64,000 nt of DNA from Nocardioidaceae bacterium. GTDB taxonomy: Bacteria; Actinomycetota; Actinomycetes; Propionibacteriales; Nocardioidaceae. The notes beneath the pieces were generated by a model. It had not been told where the DNA came from, did no database searches, and saw nothing but the letters and a program-made list of their open reading frames with translations. Positions within the stretch are counted from its first letter, which is position 1; each line of letters opens with the position of its first letter. The DNA lies in the NCBI GenBank assembly GCA_030447865.1, contig JAUJOD010000001.1:62001-126000 (forward strand), given 5' to 3'. Positions 19,320 through 30,294 of the stretch are shown in pieces. A program made the position numbers and the translations under genes.

Positions 19320-20093
19320 GTGAGCAAGCCGAACAAGAACCGCGAGCGCCGCGAGATGGTCGAGAAGATGCGCAGGGAGGCGCAGGCGGCCGAGCGGCGG
19401 CGCACGTTGGCGATCGTCGGCGCCTGCGTTGTGATCGCCCTGGCAATCGTGGGCTTCGCGGTGTTCCAGTACGTCCAAGGGGAGCGCGAGAAGGACGAGC
19501 TCGCGGGGGAGGAACTTGCCAACATCGGGGTGGCGGCAGAAGGAGCCGGCTGCACTCCGGTGCGTGAGGAACCGGCGAGCGGTCAAAGCGAGCACCAAAC
19601 CACGCCGGTTATCTACCAGACGGAGCCCCCGAGCTACGGGCCGCACAACCCGGCCGCCGACAACAGTGGCAACCACTTCTACACCGCCGACGACCGCCCG
19701 CCGGTCGAGGTGCTCGTGCACAACCTCGAGCACGGGTGGACCATCGTGTGGTACGACGAGTCGGTGGCCGACGACGACGCGCAGATGAAGGTGCTCGAAG
19801 CCACTGCCGCGAAGTTCGACCAGTTCGGCAACGACCCCCAGTACAACGTGATCATCGCGCCGTGGACCAAAGATGACGGGCAGGCTGGGGGGGTCATCCC
19901 CGAAGGCAAGCACGTCGCGTTCACGCACTGGTCGATCCACCAGCCGGTGTACTCACCTCCCACGGGCAGCGAGCCCCGCCCCTCGTTCGGTGTGAGCCAG
20001 TACTGCAACACGTTCTCGGGCGCAGCGCTCGAGGACTTCATGAAGAAGTACCCGTACGACGACGCTCCCGAGGGCTATATCTGGCACCCATGA
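19320..20093 (+). CDS. DUF3105 membrane-anchored protein
   Basis: Protein of 257 aa: a basic N-terminus (NKNRERREMVEKMRR), one TM helix (about 30-50) and an exterior domain with the DUF3105 blocks PPSYGPHNP, VEVLVHNLEHGWTIVWYD and VAFTHWSIH plus conserved Cys residues. The His/Asn-rich core suggests metal or ligand binding, but the function is unknown. TAGACT at 19259-19264, overlapping the fbiB stop, could start a transcript with a short leader that holds GGAGG. A five-codon reading frame (ATG ACA AAG CTG TGA, 19309-19323) ends on the GTG start, which could couple translation. Confidence 0.85.
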   Translation: MSKPNKNRERREMVEKMRREAQAAERRRTLAIVGACVVIALAIVGFAVFQYVQGEREKDELAGEELANIGVAAEGAGCTPVREEPASGQSEHQTTPVIYQTEPPSYGPHNPAADNSGNHFYTADDRPPVEVLVHNLEHGWTIVWYDESVADDDAQMKVLEATAAKFDQFGNDPQYNVIIAPWTKDDGQAGGVIPEGKHVAFTHWSIHQPVYSPPTGSEPRPSFGVSQYCNTFSGAALEDFMKKYPYDDAPEGYIWHP

Positions 20094-20779
20094 CCAGGCG
20101 GCCTGGGAGAATCGGTGCTGTGACGCCGGCCGAAGGCACCACGACGCGGAGCTGCGGGCACCGCGAGTGCGCGTCTCCCGACCGCGAACGCCTGGTGACG
20201 GTCCCGACCGCCATCACCTTGGTCCGCACGCTGGCAACGATCGGGCTGGCGCTGGCCGGCGCCTCCCTGGACTCGCTGGAGTTGCTGCTCGCAGCGCTGG
20301 TGGTGTACTGGGTCGGCGACATGGCCGACGGTTTCGCCGCCCGGCTGCTCGACCAGGAGACGCGAGTCGGGGCCACTCTCGACATCATGTGCGACCGCAT
20401 CTCGGCGGCGCTGTTCTACGTGGGGTTTGCCTGGTACGACCCGAGCATGGCGATCCCGGTGGGCATCTACCTGGCCGAGTTCATGGTGATCGACATGTTC
20501 TTGTCGCTCGCCTTCTTGGCGTGGTCGAGCTCGAGTCCCAACTACTTCTACCTGATCGACCGACGGCTGTGGCGGTGGAACTGGTCCAAGCCGGGTAAAG
20601 CGGTGAACTCGGCGCTGTTCGCCGTACTTATGGTGTGGACCCGGGAGCCGTGGCTGGCAGGCGTGATCGCGACAGCGCTGCTCGCGCTGAAGGTCATCTC
20701 GTTGGTGTGGTTGATGCGGCTGCGGCTGCCGGTGCCAACCGGCTGCCTGCATACGGTCGCCGATACGGCGCCAGCGTGA
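20090..20779 (+). CDS. CDP-alcohol phosphatidyltransferase
   Basis: Integral membrane enzyme of 229 aa that transfers a phosphatidyl group from CDP-diacylglycerol (or a similar CDP donor) to an alcohol acceptor. The hallmark DG-x2-AR-x8-G-x3-D-x3-D is complete: DGFAAR, then GATLDIMCD (about 83-106). Hydrophobic helices lie on both sides. The acceptor cannot be told; inositol phosphate and glycerol phosphate are the usual ones in actinobacteria. It starts ATGA on the DUF3105 stop and ends overlapping the next gene, so it belongs to the same operon. The N-terminal 35 residues before the first helix are polar. Confidence 0.88.
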   Translation: MTRRPGRIGAVTPAEGTTTRSCGHRECASPDRERLVTVPTAITLVRTLATIGLALAGASLDSLELLLAALVVYWVGDMADGFAARLLDQETRVGATLDIMCDRISAALFYVGFAWYDPSMAIPVGIYLAEFMVIDMFLSLAFLAWSSSSPNYFYLIDRRLWRWNWSKPGKAVNSALFAVLMVWTREPWLAGVIATALLALKVISLVWLMRLRLPVPTGCLHTVADTAPA

Positions 20780-21249
20780 AGCTCCTGCTGGCGACGTTCG
20801 GCGTAGCCGTCGCGTCAGCGCTCATCCCGATCATCAACATCGAGGTTTACATCGCCGGCATCGCAACGCTTGTCGACGACTACGGCGTCTGGCCGGTGTC
20901 GCTGGTGGCAGCCGCTGGCCAGGCTGTTGGCAAGGCGGTGTGGTACGAGGTGGGCCGTACGTCGATGAGCTGGCCCTACATCCAGAAGAAGATGGCCGCG
21001 CCGAAGTGGCAGCGCCAGTACGAGAACGTGAAGGTCCGCACCGACAACCGGCCCTGGCTTGGGAGCGCGTTGCTCTTCGTATCAGCCACGGTTGGGTTCC
21101 CGCCGTTGGCGATCATGGCGGTGGTTGCCGGCCAGCTGCGCTTTCACCGGGTGTGGTTCTACCTGACGACGTTCGTCGGCCGGACCCTGCGGTTTGTTGC
21201 CGTCCTCGGTGGCGTGTCGTTGCTCACCGACAGCGGCCTCTTCCACTAA
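20776..21249 (+). CDS. DedA/VTT-like small membrane protein
   Basis: Protein of 157 aa with about four hydrophobic helices. Blocks such as VYIAGIATLV, WPVSLVAAAGQAVGKAVWYEVGR, FVSATVGFPPLAIMAVVAGQLRF and FYLTTFVGRTLRF resemble the VTT/DedA family of membrane-lipid scramblase-type proteins, in a shortened form. Its place directly after a phospholipid synthase (GTGA overlap) fits a membrane-lipid role, which is inference. Its TAA stop overlaps the stop of the convergent nucleotidyltransferase, with no terminator between them. Confidence 0.7.
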   Translation: MKLLLATFGVAVASALIPIINIEVYIAGIATLVDDYGVWPVSLVAAAGQAVGKAVWYEVGRTSMSWPYIQKKMAAPKWQRQYENVKVRTDNRPWLGSALLFVSATVGFPPLAIMAVVAGQLRFHRVWFYLTTFVGRTLRFVAVLGGVSLLTDSGLFH

Positions 21250-22265
21250 GCCCCCCGGGCGTCTGCCAACCGCGTCCCAGCCGCGACGACGACCTCGTCA
21301 CCAATAACACAATCCGCGAGCATGACGTCCGCACCGATTCGGGCTCCGGGGCCAATCACGGAGTCGACAACGACGGCGCCAGCGCCCACCACGGCGGACT
21401 CCATCACGACGCTGCCAATCAGCCGGGCACTCTCGCCGACAGTCGCGCCTACCCCCACCGAGGTGCCACTCGTCAACGCCGCGGAGGCGGCGATGTCGGC
21501 GTCGCGAGCTCCCCAGAACTCAGCCGGCGGCTCCCCGTAGGCCGGACTATGGGCTACGCCAAGCACAAGATCAGCCGATGCCCGGCACAGCGCCTGCGGC
21601 GTACCGATATCAAGCCAGTACGCGTGTTCGAGATACCCGGCGACGCGACAACCGGCTGCCAGCAACTGCGGAAACGTCTCACGTTCGATCGAGACGACCT
21701 GCCCAGGCGGGATACGGTCGATGACCTCGCGGGTGAAGACGTAACAACCCGCGTTGATCTGCGGCGACACCGGATCAGGTGACTTCTCGAGGAAGGCGGT
21801 GACGTTGCCGTCCGCGTCTGTCGGCACACAGCCATAAGCGCGTGGATCGGCTACTTCGACGAGGTGCAAAGTGACGTCGGCTGATCTGTCTCGGTGAAAC
21901 GCCAACTGGGCTCGCAGGTCGTGCTCACTGAGGATGTCAGCGTTCAGGATCACCACCGGGTCGCCTGGTCCGGACTGCAGCCGGGTCGACGCATTCCGGA
22001 TCGCACCCCCGGTGCCGAGCAACTGCTGCTCCGCCACGTAGACAAGTTCCAGACCCCACTCGCCGCCGTCGCCGAGCACGGGCGGAAACCGGTCGGCATG
22101 GTGGCCCAATGCCAACACCACTCGCCGGATACCGGCTGTTGCCAGTTTGGCCATCTGATGGACCACAAACGGGACGCCGGCAACCGGCAAGAGATGCTTG
22201 GGTTGGGACTCCGTCAACGGGAGCAGGCGGGTGCCGAGGCCGCCAGCCACGATGACCGCTTCCAC
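21246..22265 (-). CDS. Sugar-1-phosphate nucleotidyltransferase (ManC/RmlA type)
   Basis: Protein of 339 aa that activates a sugar-1-phosphate to an NDP-sugar. The N-terminal Rossmann-like domain has GGLGTRLLPLT, QPKHLLPVAGVPFV, LGTGGAIRNA, VVILNADILSE and INAGCYVFTREVIDRIP. A C-terminal left-handed beta-helix has hexapeptide repeats (SVGVGATVGESARLIGSVV, VVGAGAVVVDSVIGPGARIG). It resembles the enzyme annotated ManB in the same M. tuberculosis neighbourhood (Rv3264c, from memory), a probable mannose-1-P guanylyltransferase; the sugar specificity is not readable. The start is GTG 22265 or 22271, and there is no good ribosome-binding site. It ends overlapping the previous convergent gene. Confidence 0.88.
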   Translation of the reverse strand: MEAVIVAGGLGTRLLPLTESQPKHLLPVAGVPFVVHQMAKLATAGIRRVVLALGHHADRFPPVLGDGGEWGLELVYVAEQQLLGTGGAIRNASTRLQSGPGDPVVILNADILSEHDLRAQLAFHRDRSADVTLHLVEVADPRAYGCVPTDADGNVTAFLEKSPDPVSPQINAGCYVFTREVIDRIPPGQVVSIERETFPQLLAAGCRVAGYLEHAYWLDIGTPQALCRASADLVLGVAHSPAYGEPPAEFWGARDADIAASAALTSGTSVGVGATVGESARLIGSVVMESAVVGAGAVVVDSVIGPGARIGADVMLADCVIGDEVVVAAGTRLADARGA

Positions 22266-22298
22266 CCACACATCCAACCACTGCCCTACGTTGGGGGC

Positions 22299-23081
22299 AT
22301 CGCAAGCACTTCTCCCCCACCCACCCTGGTCGCAGCGCTCGCAGCCGCCCATCGCGCCGACTCGACCCGGCCACTGGTGACGTACTACGACGTCGGCTCG
22401 GGTGAACGCATCGAGCTGAGCGTCGCGACCTACGACAACTGGGTCAGCAAGCTCGTCAACCTGTACGTCGTGGAGCTGGGGCTGGAGCCTGGCGACCAGG
22501 TTGTCGTCGACTTGCCGATCTCCTGGCAGGCCAGCGTCGTCCTCTCCGCCGCCTGGTCCGCCGGACTCGTCGTCTCGTTGCAGAACGACACCGTTCCCGC
22601 GTTGCGCGTGGTGGGCCCGGCCGCCGCCACCGAAGGTTTGGGGGAATCCGCCGAACAAGACTCGGGACCGGTCCCTCAGGTGCTCGCCTGCTCGCTGCGA
22701 CCGCTCGGCGGTCGATTCACGTCGCCGCTACAACCTGGCTGGTTGGACTTCGCGGCTGAAGTGCCCGGGCAAGCCGACGTGATCCTCGCGCCCGTCACGA
22801 CGTCAGCTGCCGACCCGGCGGTGCGGACGCTGACCACGACCTGGACGCACGGTGAGCTGGTCGACCGGGCAGCGACACGCGCCCGCGAGATCGGTCTCGA
22901 GGCGGGTGGGCGGCTGCTGACCGACTTGAGCCAAGCGAGTGACGTTGGGCTGTTAACGGGCGTGGCTGCTCCGCTGGTCACCGGGTCGTCCGTCGTACTG
23001 CTGGCAAACGCCCGAGACGCCGACTGGTCCCACATTGCCGAGCAGGAGCGGGTCACCTGTGTCTGCCGGTCCGCTGGCTAA
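22299..23081 (+). CDS. TIGR03089 family protein, start codon unclear
   Basis: About 260 aa, similar to the Rv3268-type TIGR03089 family, which looks like a shortened acyl-CoA synthetase/AMP-binding N-terminal fold. Visible blocks: VTYYDVGSGERIELSVATYDNWVSKLVNL, LGLEPGDQVVVDLPISWQASVVLSAAWSAG and TTWTHGELVDRAA. The AMP-forming active-site loops are missing, so enzymatic activity is doubtful. The frame is open far upstream, but no ATG, GTG or TTG lies near the expected beginning; the annotated position 22299 is an ATC, and CTG occurs at 22281 and 22326. It is divergent from the nucleotidyltransferase. Its TAA stop is part of the galE -10 hexamer. Confidence 0.65.
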   Translation: MASTSPPPTLVAALAAAHRADSTRPLVTYYDVGSGERIELSVATYDNWVSKLVNLYVVELGLEPGDQVVVDLPISWQASVVLSAAWSAGLVVSLQNDTVPALRVVGPAAATEGLGESAEQDSGPVPQVLACSLRPLGGRFTSPLQPGWLDFAAEVPGQADVILAPVTTSAADPAVRTLTTTWTHGELVDRAATRAREIGLEAGGRLLTDLSQASDVGLLTGVAAPLVTGSSVVLLANARDADWSHIAEQERVTCVCRSAG

Positions 23082-23084
23082 GGT
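23079..23084 (+). promoter_or_regulatory. Putative leaderless -10 of galE
   Basis: TAAGGT, 6 nt before ATG 23091; its TAA is also the stop codon of the upstream gene. Confidence 0.45.
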
Positions 23085-23090
23085 GATCCC

Positions 23091-24095
<1,005 letters not shown>

Positions 24096-24136
24096 CCAGC
24101 TGACAGGCCCTCGTCGGGACCGGGTCCCGCGACGTC

Positions 24137-24529
24137 ATGCGCGGACTGGGCGGGCCTGACTGGATGGAGGGTCGACGGGGCAACGATTCCATCCACGAGG
24201 GAACCGGCGGCGGCCAGGTCATGGGTGGCCCCGGAGATGACCGCATCTACACCGGATCCGGCCAAGACTCGGTGCACGACAACGAAGGCAGCGACGTCGT
24301 CTACACCGGCGGCGGGCGGGACTACTCCTATGCCGAGGCAGGTAGGGACCGCATCGTCGTGGGCAGTGGAAACGACTTCATCGCCGCCACCAAAGACGTG
24401 CACGCCGACGAGTTGTACTGCGGCGACGGTTACGACGTTGTGCTCTACGACCGGAAGACTCGCGACTTCAAGGACAACCTGCACCAGTGCGAAGAGATCA
24501 AGCTGATCCGCGCTTACGACGGCTTCTGA
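24137..24529 (+). CDS. RTX-like calcium-binding repeat fragment
   Basis: Protein of 130 aa made mainly of degenerate glycine/aspartate nonapeptide repeats (GGPGDDRIYTGSGQD, GGGRDYSYAEAGRDRI, VGSGNDFIAA) like those of hemolysin-type calcium-binding proteins. It then has CGDGYDVVLYDRKTRDFKDNLHQCEEIKLI with two Cys residues. There is no signal peptide, and the frame opens only 11 codons before the ATG, so this is probably the C-terminal remnant of a longer exported protein. A strong hairpin follows. The last 10 codons and stop are repeated at 25510-25544. Confidence 0.6.
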   Translation: MRGLGGPDWMEGRRGNDSIHEGTGGGQVMGGPGDDRIYTGSGQDSVHDNEGSDVVYTGGGRDYSYAEAGRDRIVVGSGNDFIAATKDVHADELYCGDGYDVVLYDRKTRDFKDNLHQCEEIKLIRAYDGF

Positions 24530-24680
24530 GCCAGCCCACGTCTTCCGCCAGAAGGGGCGTCCGGACACCTGTCCGGGCGCCCCTTCGCATCAGGTCTCGT
24601 CGCCATCGTCGTTGAGGTCGTACCCCATGGCCTTTGCGGCGTCCGCAGCGGCCCCCTCGAGGGCCACATCTGACCCGGCG
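24481..24680. repeat. Duplicated gene tails, copy A
   Basis: Contains the end of the RTX-like gene (from GTGCGAAGAG), the hairpin terminator, and at 24590-24680 a diverged copy of the 3' end of wzt (minus-strand sense). Copy B is at 25500-25650 with about 90% identity by eye, but lacks the roughly 56 bp that hold the terminator. The two copies flank about 0.8 kb with two small genes. Confidence 0.85.
24551..24586. terminator. Strong hairpin terminator
   Basis: Arms GAAGGGGCGTCCGGACA and TGTCCGGGCGCCCCTTC (17 bp, one G-T wobble) with a 2-nt loop, 21 bp after the RTX-like stop. It is symmetric enough to act on both strands. No T-tract follows, as is common in high-GC actinobacteria. Confidence 0.85.
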
Positions 24681-24702
24681 GCGCCCGCTGGCCGTCCGTG
24701 CT

Positions 24703-24975
24703 TCAGGCGGACTTGGCGTGGTGTCCGCCGTACCGCTTTCTGGCGGCCTCGCCGGAGGTGCCGAGCATGTTGCCGATCGCGGACCAGGACACACCGGCAT
24801 CGCGGGCTGCGGCGACCGCTTCGAGGACGCGACGCTCGGTGGCGGCGCGATCGTTTACCGCCGCACGGATGGCATGCAACGGCGCAGCGTCGCGAACATC
24901 TGTTGGCTCGTGCTCGTCGAACCGACGCTCCATCTCGTCGGCGTGATCGAGGATCTCCTGAAGACTGCGGGGCAT
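24703..24975 (-). CDS. Small helix-turn-helix-like protein
   Basis: Protein of 90 aa. The N-terminal half is acidic and helical (SLQEILDHADEMERRFDEHEP). The C-terminal half, VAAARDAGVSWSAIGNMLGTSGEAARKRYG, reads as a helix-turn-helix of the kind seen in small actinobacterial DNA-binding proteins and some antitoxins. ATG 24975 is chosen because GAGG lies 8 nt before it; two earlier ATGs sit too close to that site. No toxin-like gene is adjacent: its nearest neighbour is a VOC-family gene 80 bp upstream on the same strand. It lies inside the segment bounded by duplicated gene tails. Confidence 0.65.
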   Translation of the reverse strand: MPRSLQEILDHADEMERRFDEHEPTDVRDAAPLHAIRAAVNDRAATERRVLEAVAAARDAGVSWSAIGNMLGTSGEAARKRYGGHHAKSA

Positions 24976-25055
24976 GGTCATCACCTCAAGTACTTTCTCC
25001 GGGCGGTCAGCGTGCGCCGGCGATGATCAGCGGCTCCACGGCCGGTTCCCGCAAC

Positions 25056-25451
25056 TTAGGTTGCTGCGGCTTCCGCTTCGCCGCGGAGGATGCAGAACTC
25101 GTTGCCCTCCGGGTCAGCGAGCACGACCCAGCCGGTCCCTGGCCCGTGCTTGCCGCGCAGGTCCGCCACTTCTGTAGCCCCCAGTTGACGCAGCCGTGCC
25201 AGTTCCTCGTCACGGCTGCCCTCGGTGGGTCGGAGGTCGAAGTGGAGTCGGTTCTTACCCTGCTTGTCCTCGGGTACCTCGATGAACAACACGCGGTGAC
25301 CACCATCCGGGCGAATGATCATGCACTCTTCGTCGCCGGCATCATTCGGATCGTCCGCCACATCGACGTAGCCGAGCACTTGCTTCCACCACTGTGAGAG
25401 CTGGTAGGCGTCCCGGCAATCGACACTGGTGTGAGAGATGCATGCAGTCAT
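25056..25451 (-). CDS. VOC/glyoxalase-like protein
   Basis: Protein of 131 aa with the beta-alpha-beta-beta-beta fold pattern of the vicinal oxygen chelate superfamily: TSVDCRDAYQLSQWWKQVLGY at the N-terminus, NRLHFDLRPTE in the middle and WVVLADPEGNEFCIL at the end. The subgroup is the single-domain glyoxalase-like type common in actinobacteria; substrate and metal use are unknown. ATG 25451 follows a CA-rich stretch without a strong ribosome-binding site. It is on the same strand as, and upstream of, the small HTH gene, and both sit within the segment bounded by duplicated tails. Confidence 0.8.
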   Translation of the reverse strand: MTACISHTSVDCRDAYQLSQWWKQVLGYVDVADDPNDAGDEECMIIRPDGGHRVLFIEVPEDKQGKNRLHFDLRPTEGSRDEELARLRQLGATEVADLRGKHGPGTGWVVLADPEGNEFCILRGEAEAAAT

Positions 25452-25499
25452 ACGCCCCACCCTGCCGCAGTGCATGGGGCAGCGCCACGGGATTACGAC

Positions 25500-25650
25500 C
25501 AAGTGCGAAGAGGTCAAGCTGATCCGCGCTTACGACGGATTCTGAGCCGGATCAGGTCTCGTCGTCATCGTCGTCGAGGTCATAGCCGATGGCCTTTACG
25601 GCGTCCGCAGCGGACCCCTCGAAGGCCATCTGTCCTGCCTTGAGCACGAG
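25500..25650. repeat. Duplicated gene tails, copy B
   Basis: Begins with AGTGCGAAGAGGTCAAGCTG, the end of the RTX-like gene with its stop (25542-25544), and continues directly into the 3' end of wzt. Only the RTX tail (about 15 codons) is present here; the rest of that gene is absent, so this part is non-coding debris. Confidence 0.85.
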
Positions 25651-26298
25651 GCCCCGGTCGCAGAGCTTCATCACCTGCTTGGGGTTGTGGCTGACGAACA
25701 CCATCGTGCGGCCCTCGTCCTTCAACTGGTGGATGCGCTTCATGCATTTCTTGCGGAAGGGCTGGTCACCGACGGCCAGCACCTCGTCGATCAAGAAGAT
25801 GTCGCAGTCGGTGTGCACCGCGGTGGCGAAGGCCAACCGCATGAACATGCCCGACGAGTAGTGCCGCACCTCGGTGTCGAGAAACTTCTCCATCTCCGAA
25901 AAGGCCAGGATCGAGTCGAACTTGCGGTTGATCTCAGCCTCTGACATACCGAGGATCGCACCGTTGAGGTAGATGTTCTCTCGCCCGGACAGGTCTGGGT
26001 GAAGTCCCGCACCCACTTCGATGAGACCGGCGATCCGGCCCCGGGTAAGCACGTCACCTTCGTCCGGCGTCATCACGCCCGATATCAGCTTCAGCAGCGT
26101 GCTCTTGCCGGATCCGTTCAACCCCATCAGGCCGATGGTGTCGCCTTGCTCGAGGGTGAAGGTGATGTCGTCGAGGGCAGTGAAAGCGTTCGAGAGCGTC
26201 TTGCCCTTGATGGCGTTGACGACGAGCTTCTTGAACGTCTTCTGGTTGGCCAGAGTGAACCGCTTCGTTACGTGATCGACGACGACCGACGTACTCAT
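25552..26298 (-). CDS. wzt: Polysaccharide ABC exporter, ATPase
   Basis: Protein of 248 aa, the ATP-binding half of a two-component glycan exporter (RfbE/TagH-like). Walker A GLNGSGKST (59-67), the Q-loop region, signature YSSGMFMRLAFA, Walker B CDIFLIDEVLAVGD and the H-loop FVSHN are all intact. It has no C-terminal carbohydrate-binding domain, so export should not depend on a capped glycan end. The C-terminus is very acidic (DLDDDDDET), and that piece is duplicated at 24.6 kb. Its ATG shares a base with the wzm TGA stop (TGATG). Confidence 0.93.
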   Translation of the reverse strand: MSTSVVVDHVTKRFTLANQKTFKKLVVNAIKGKTLSNAFTALDDITFTLEQGDTIGLMGLNGSGKSTLLKLISGVMTPDEGDVLTRGRIAGLIEVGAGLHPDLSGRENIYLNGAILGMSEAEINRKFDSILAFSEMEKFLDTEVRHYSSGMFMRLAFATAVHTDCDIFLIDEVLAVGDQPFRKKCMKRIHQLKDEGRTMVFVSHNPKQVMKLCDRGLVLKAGQMAFEGSAADAVKAIGYDLDDDDDET

Positions 26299-27187
26299 CA
26301 AAGCCTCTCGGCGAAGCGGCCCTCAAGTCGCGAGAACACGATTTGGGCGAACCAAAGGAGCGCCAACCCGACAGCGAGCGTGATGAATCCGCGTGCCAAG
26401 AGGTACGGCGGCAGTTCCGCCGAGATGGCGTGCTGGGGAGCTTCCAGAGTTGGTATCCAAAAGGAGCGGTCATTGAGGAGCACCGCGGTGCACAGGGGGT
26501 TGGCCAGGTAGATCTGTTCGACCCAGCCGTTCAGCTGGCCGCGGACGGCGGAGAACGGGTAGATCATCGGGACGGTCCAGGTGATGACCGTCTGAATCAC
26601 GTCGACGACGTTCTGCACGTCGCGGAAGTACACGTTCCAGGCGCTCAGCAGCAGCGCGACAGCCAGCCCCCAGGTCAGCACGATCGCCAGCGCCAGCAGG
26701 GCGGGGAGGAACGCCCCCGGATCGGGGCTCCAGCCCACCAGCAGGCAGCCAATGAGCGCGATGACGTACATCGGGACCATGTGGTAGATCGAGACCATCA
26801 TCGAGGCCACCGGGAACATCTCGCGCGGCAGGTTGATCTTGCGTACCAGTGACTTGTTCTTGACCACCGACCGAGAGCCAGCGCCGAGCGCGTCGGTGAA
26901 GAACGACACCATGATCATGCCGGCGAAGATGTGCAACGCCCGGTTCTCCAGGTTCTTGGGCAGCAGTAACCCGATCACCCAGTAGTACATGGCGAATCGG
27001 ACCGCAGGCTTGACATACGTCCACAGCAGTCCCACCGCGGAGCCTTGGTAGCGCACCCGCAGCTCCTTGCGCACCAGCAGCTTGAGCAGGTAGCGGCGGC
27101 GGAAGACGTCGATCAGACCGCCGACGCGGCCGGGGTTCTGCAGCGGACCTGTCGGCTGGGCCGGTGGAGTGAGCGTCTCGGTGGCCA

Positions 27188-27188
<1 letters not shown>
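26298..27188 (-). CDS. wzm: Polysaccharide ABC exporter, permease
   Basis: ABC-2 type membrane protein of 296 aa with six predicted helices (about 60-80, 85-105, 140-165, 170-195, 205-222, 268-288). The family blocks RRYLLKLLVRKELRVRYQGSAVGLLW, NKSLVRKINLPREMFPVASM, YFRDVQNVVDVIQ and WTVPMIYPF are clear. It is close in pattern to RfbD/Rv3783-type permeases that move lipid-linked galactan across the membrane in mycobacteria (family knowledge; the exact substrate here is inferred). GTG 27188 shares one base with the glf stop. Confidence 0.93.
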
Positions 27189-29238
<2,050 letters not shown>

Positions 29239-29246
<8 letters not shown>

Positions 29247-30195
29247 CGGAGCCGTCTCGGGTGGAGCCGCCTGGGGTAGCGTCGCCGGTGGCACCCGCGA
29301 GGACCTGCGACGTTGGCCTTGGGGCCGACCGGACGCCCGCGACCAGCCCCCGTCCCAGGGCGCGGCGCAGCGTCGACCGGTCGTCGGAGGAGGCGAAGGT
29401 GCGCGCCCAACGGCGCAGGGTCGAGCCCGCGTACACCGCCTTCTCCACCGGGTTCAGCCCGCCCGAGCGCCCGAACAGCCACACCTTGTTGCGGACCTCG
29501 TAGAAGAAGCGCTCGCCAGGATCTGCGTCGGTCGAGCCGAAGGTCGCGGTCTTGTGGACGACGACGGAGGTCGGGCAGTACAACGCCCGGCGCCCTCGGA
29601 TCAGCCGAGTGGTGAACTCGAAGTCGTCGTTCCACAAGAAGTAGTCGGCTAGTGGCAGACCGCGCTCGCGCACCGCTGCCGCGTCGACAAGCACCGAGAC
29701 GAACGACGCCGAGCGAATCGGGACGCACCTCACCGAGGCGGCGGCGCGGCGTTCGTCGCCCCGCAAGCCGGGTTTGACCCGCGGAGTGTTCATCGGGTGG
29801 TCGTTGCCGTCGGTCCACACCACCCGCGAGGCCACCAGCACCGGAGGATCGCCCGGGTAGTCCCGGCTCGCGGCGAGCAGCGCCTCGAGCGCGGTCGGCT
29901 CGGGGACCGTGTCATCGTCGAGCAGCCACATCGCGTCGCACCCCCGCTCGAGTGCGCGACCAATACCCATCGCAAAGCCGCCGGCGCCGCCGGTGTTGTG
30001 AGCCGCCGTGAGCACGTCGACGTCGGGGAACTCCGCACGCAACACGCCAGCGGTGCCGTCGGTGGAGGCGTTGTCGACAACCACGATGCCGGCAGCGGGC
30101 ACTGTCTGCCGCTGCAGCGCGCGCAGCGACTCGGCGAGCAGCGCCCGGCGGTTCCAGGTGACGACGACCGCGAGAACGCGCTGGCCCTGTGGCAT
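29239..30195 (-). CDS. GT2 family galactofuranosyl/rhamnosyl-type transferase
   Basis: Protein of 318 aa: VLAVVVTWNRRALLAESLRAL, IVVVDNASTDGT, NTGGAGGFAMGI, the acidic metal site MWLLDDDTVP and YFLWNDDFEFTTRLI, then RFFYEVRNKVWLF. The NTGGAGGFA block and overall size resemble GlfT1 and related initiating galactofuranosyl- or rhamnosyl-transferases of mycobacterial galactan, but specificity is inference. ATG 30195 is preferred because GGAGGCGG precedes it; GTG 30219 would add a basic octapeptide. It is the first gene of the five-gene run to wzt. Confidence 0.87.
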
Positions 30196-30294
30196 TCTTC
30201 GCCGCCTCCGCCCAAACACCCCGAATGACCCCAGCGATTCATCGTAGATGCCGGGCTGGGTCCGTCGTCCAGGCTGGGCTCGGCCCCGCTCGGG

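Noticed and set aside
19309-19323. Regulatory leader peptide of five codons before DUF3105
   Set aside because: The overlap with the GTG start is suggestive, but so short a frame is expected by chance; noted only in the gene entry.
24703-25451. Toxin-antitoxin module in the accessory segment
   Set aside because: The HTH-like protein fits an antitoxin, but the neighbour is a VOC-fold protein with no toxin features.
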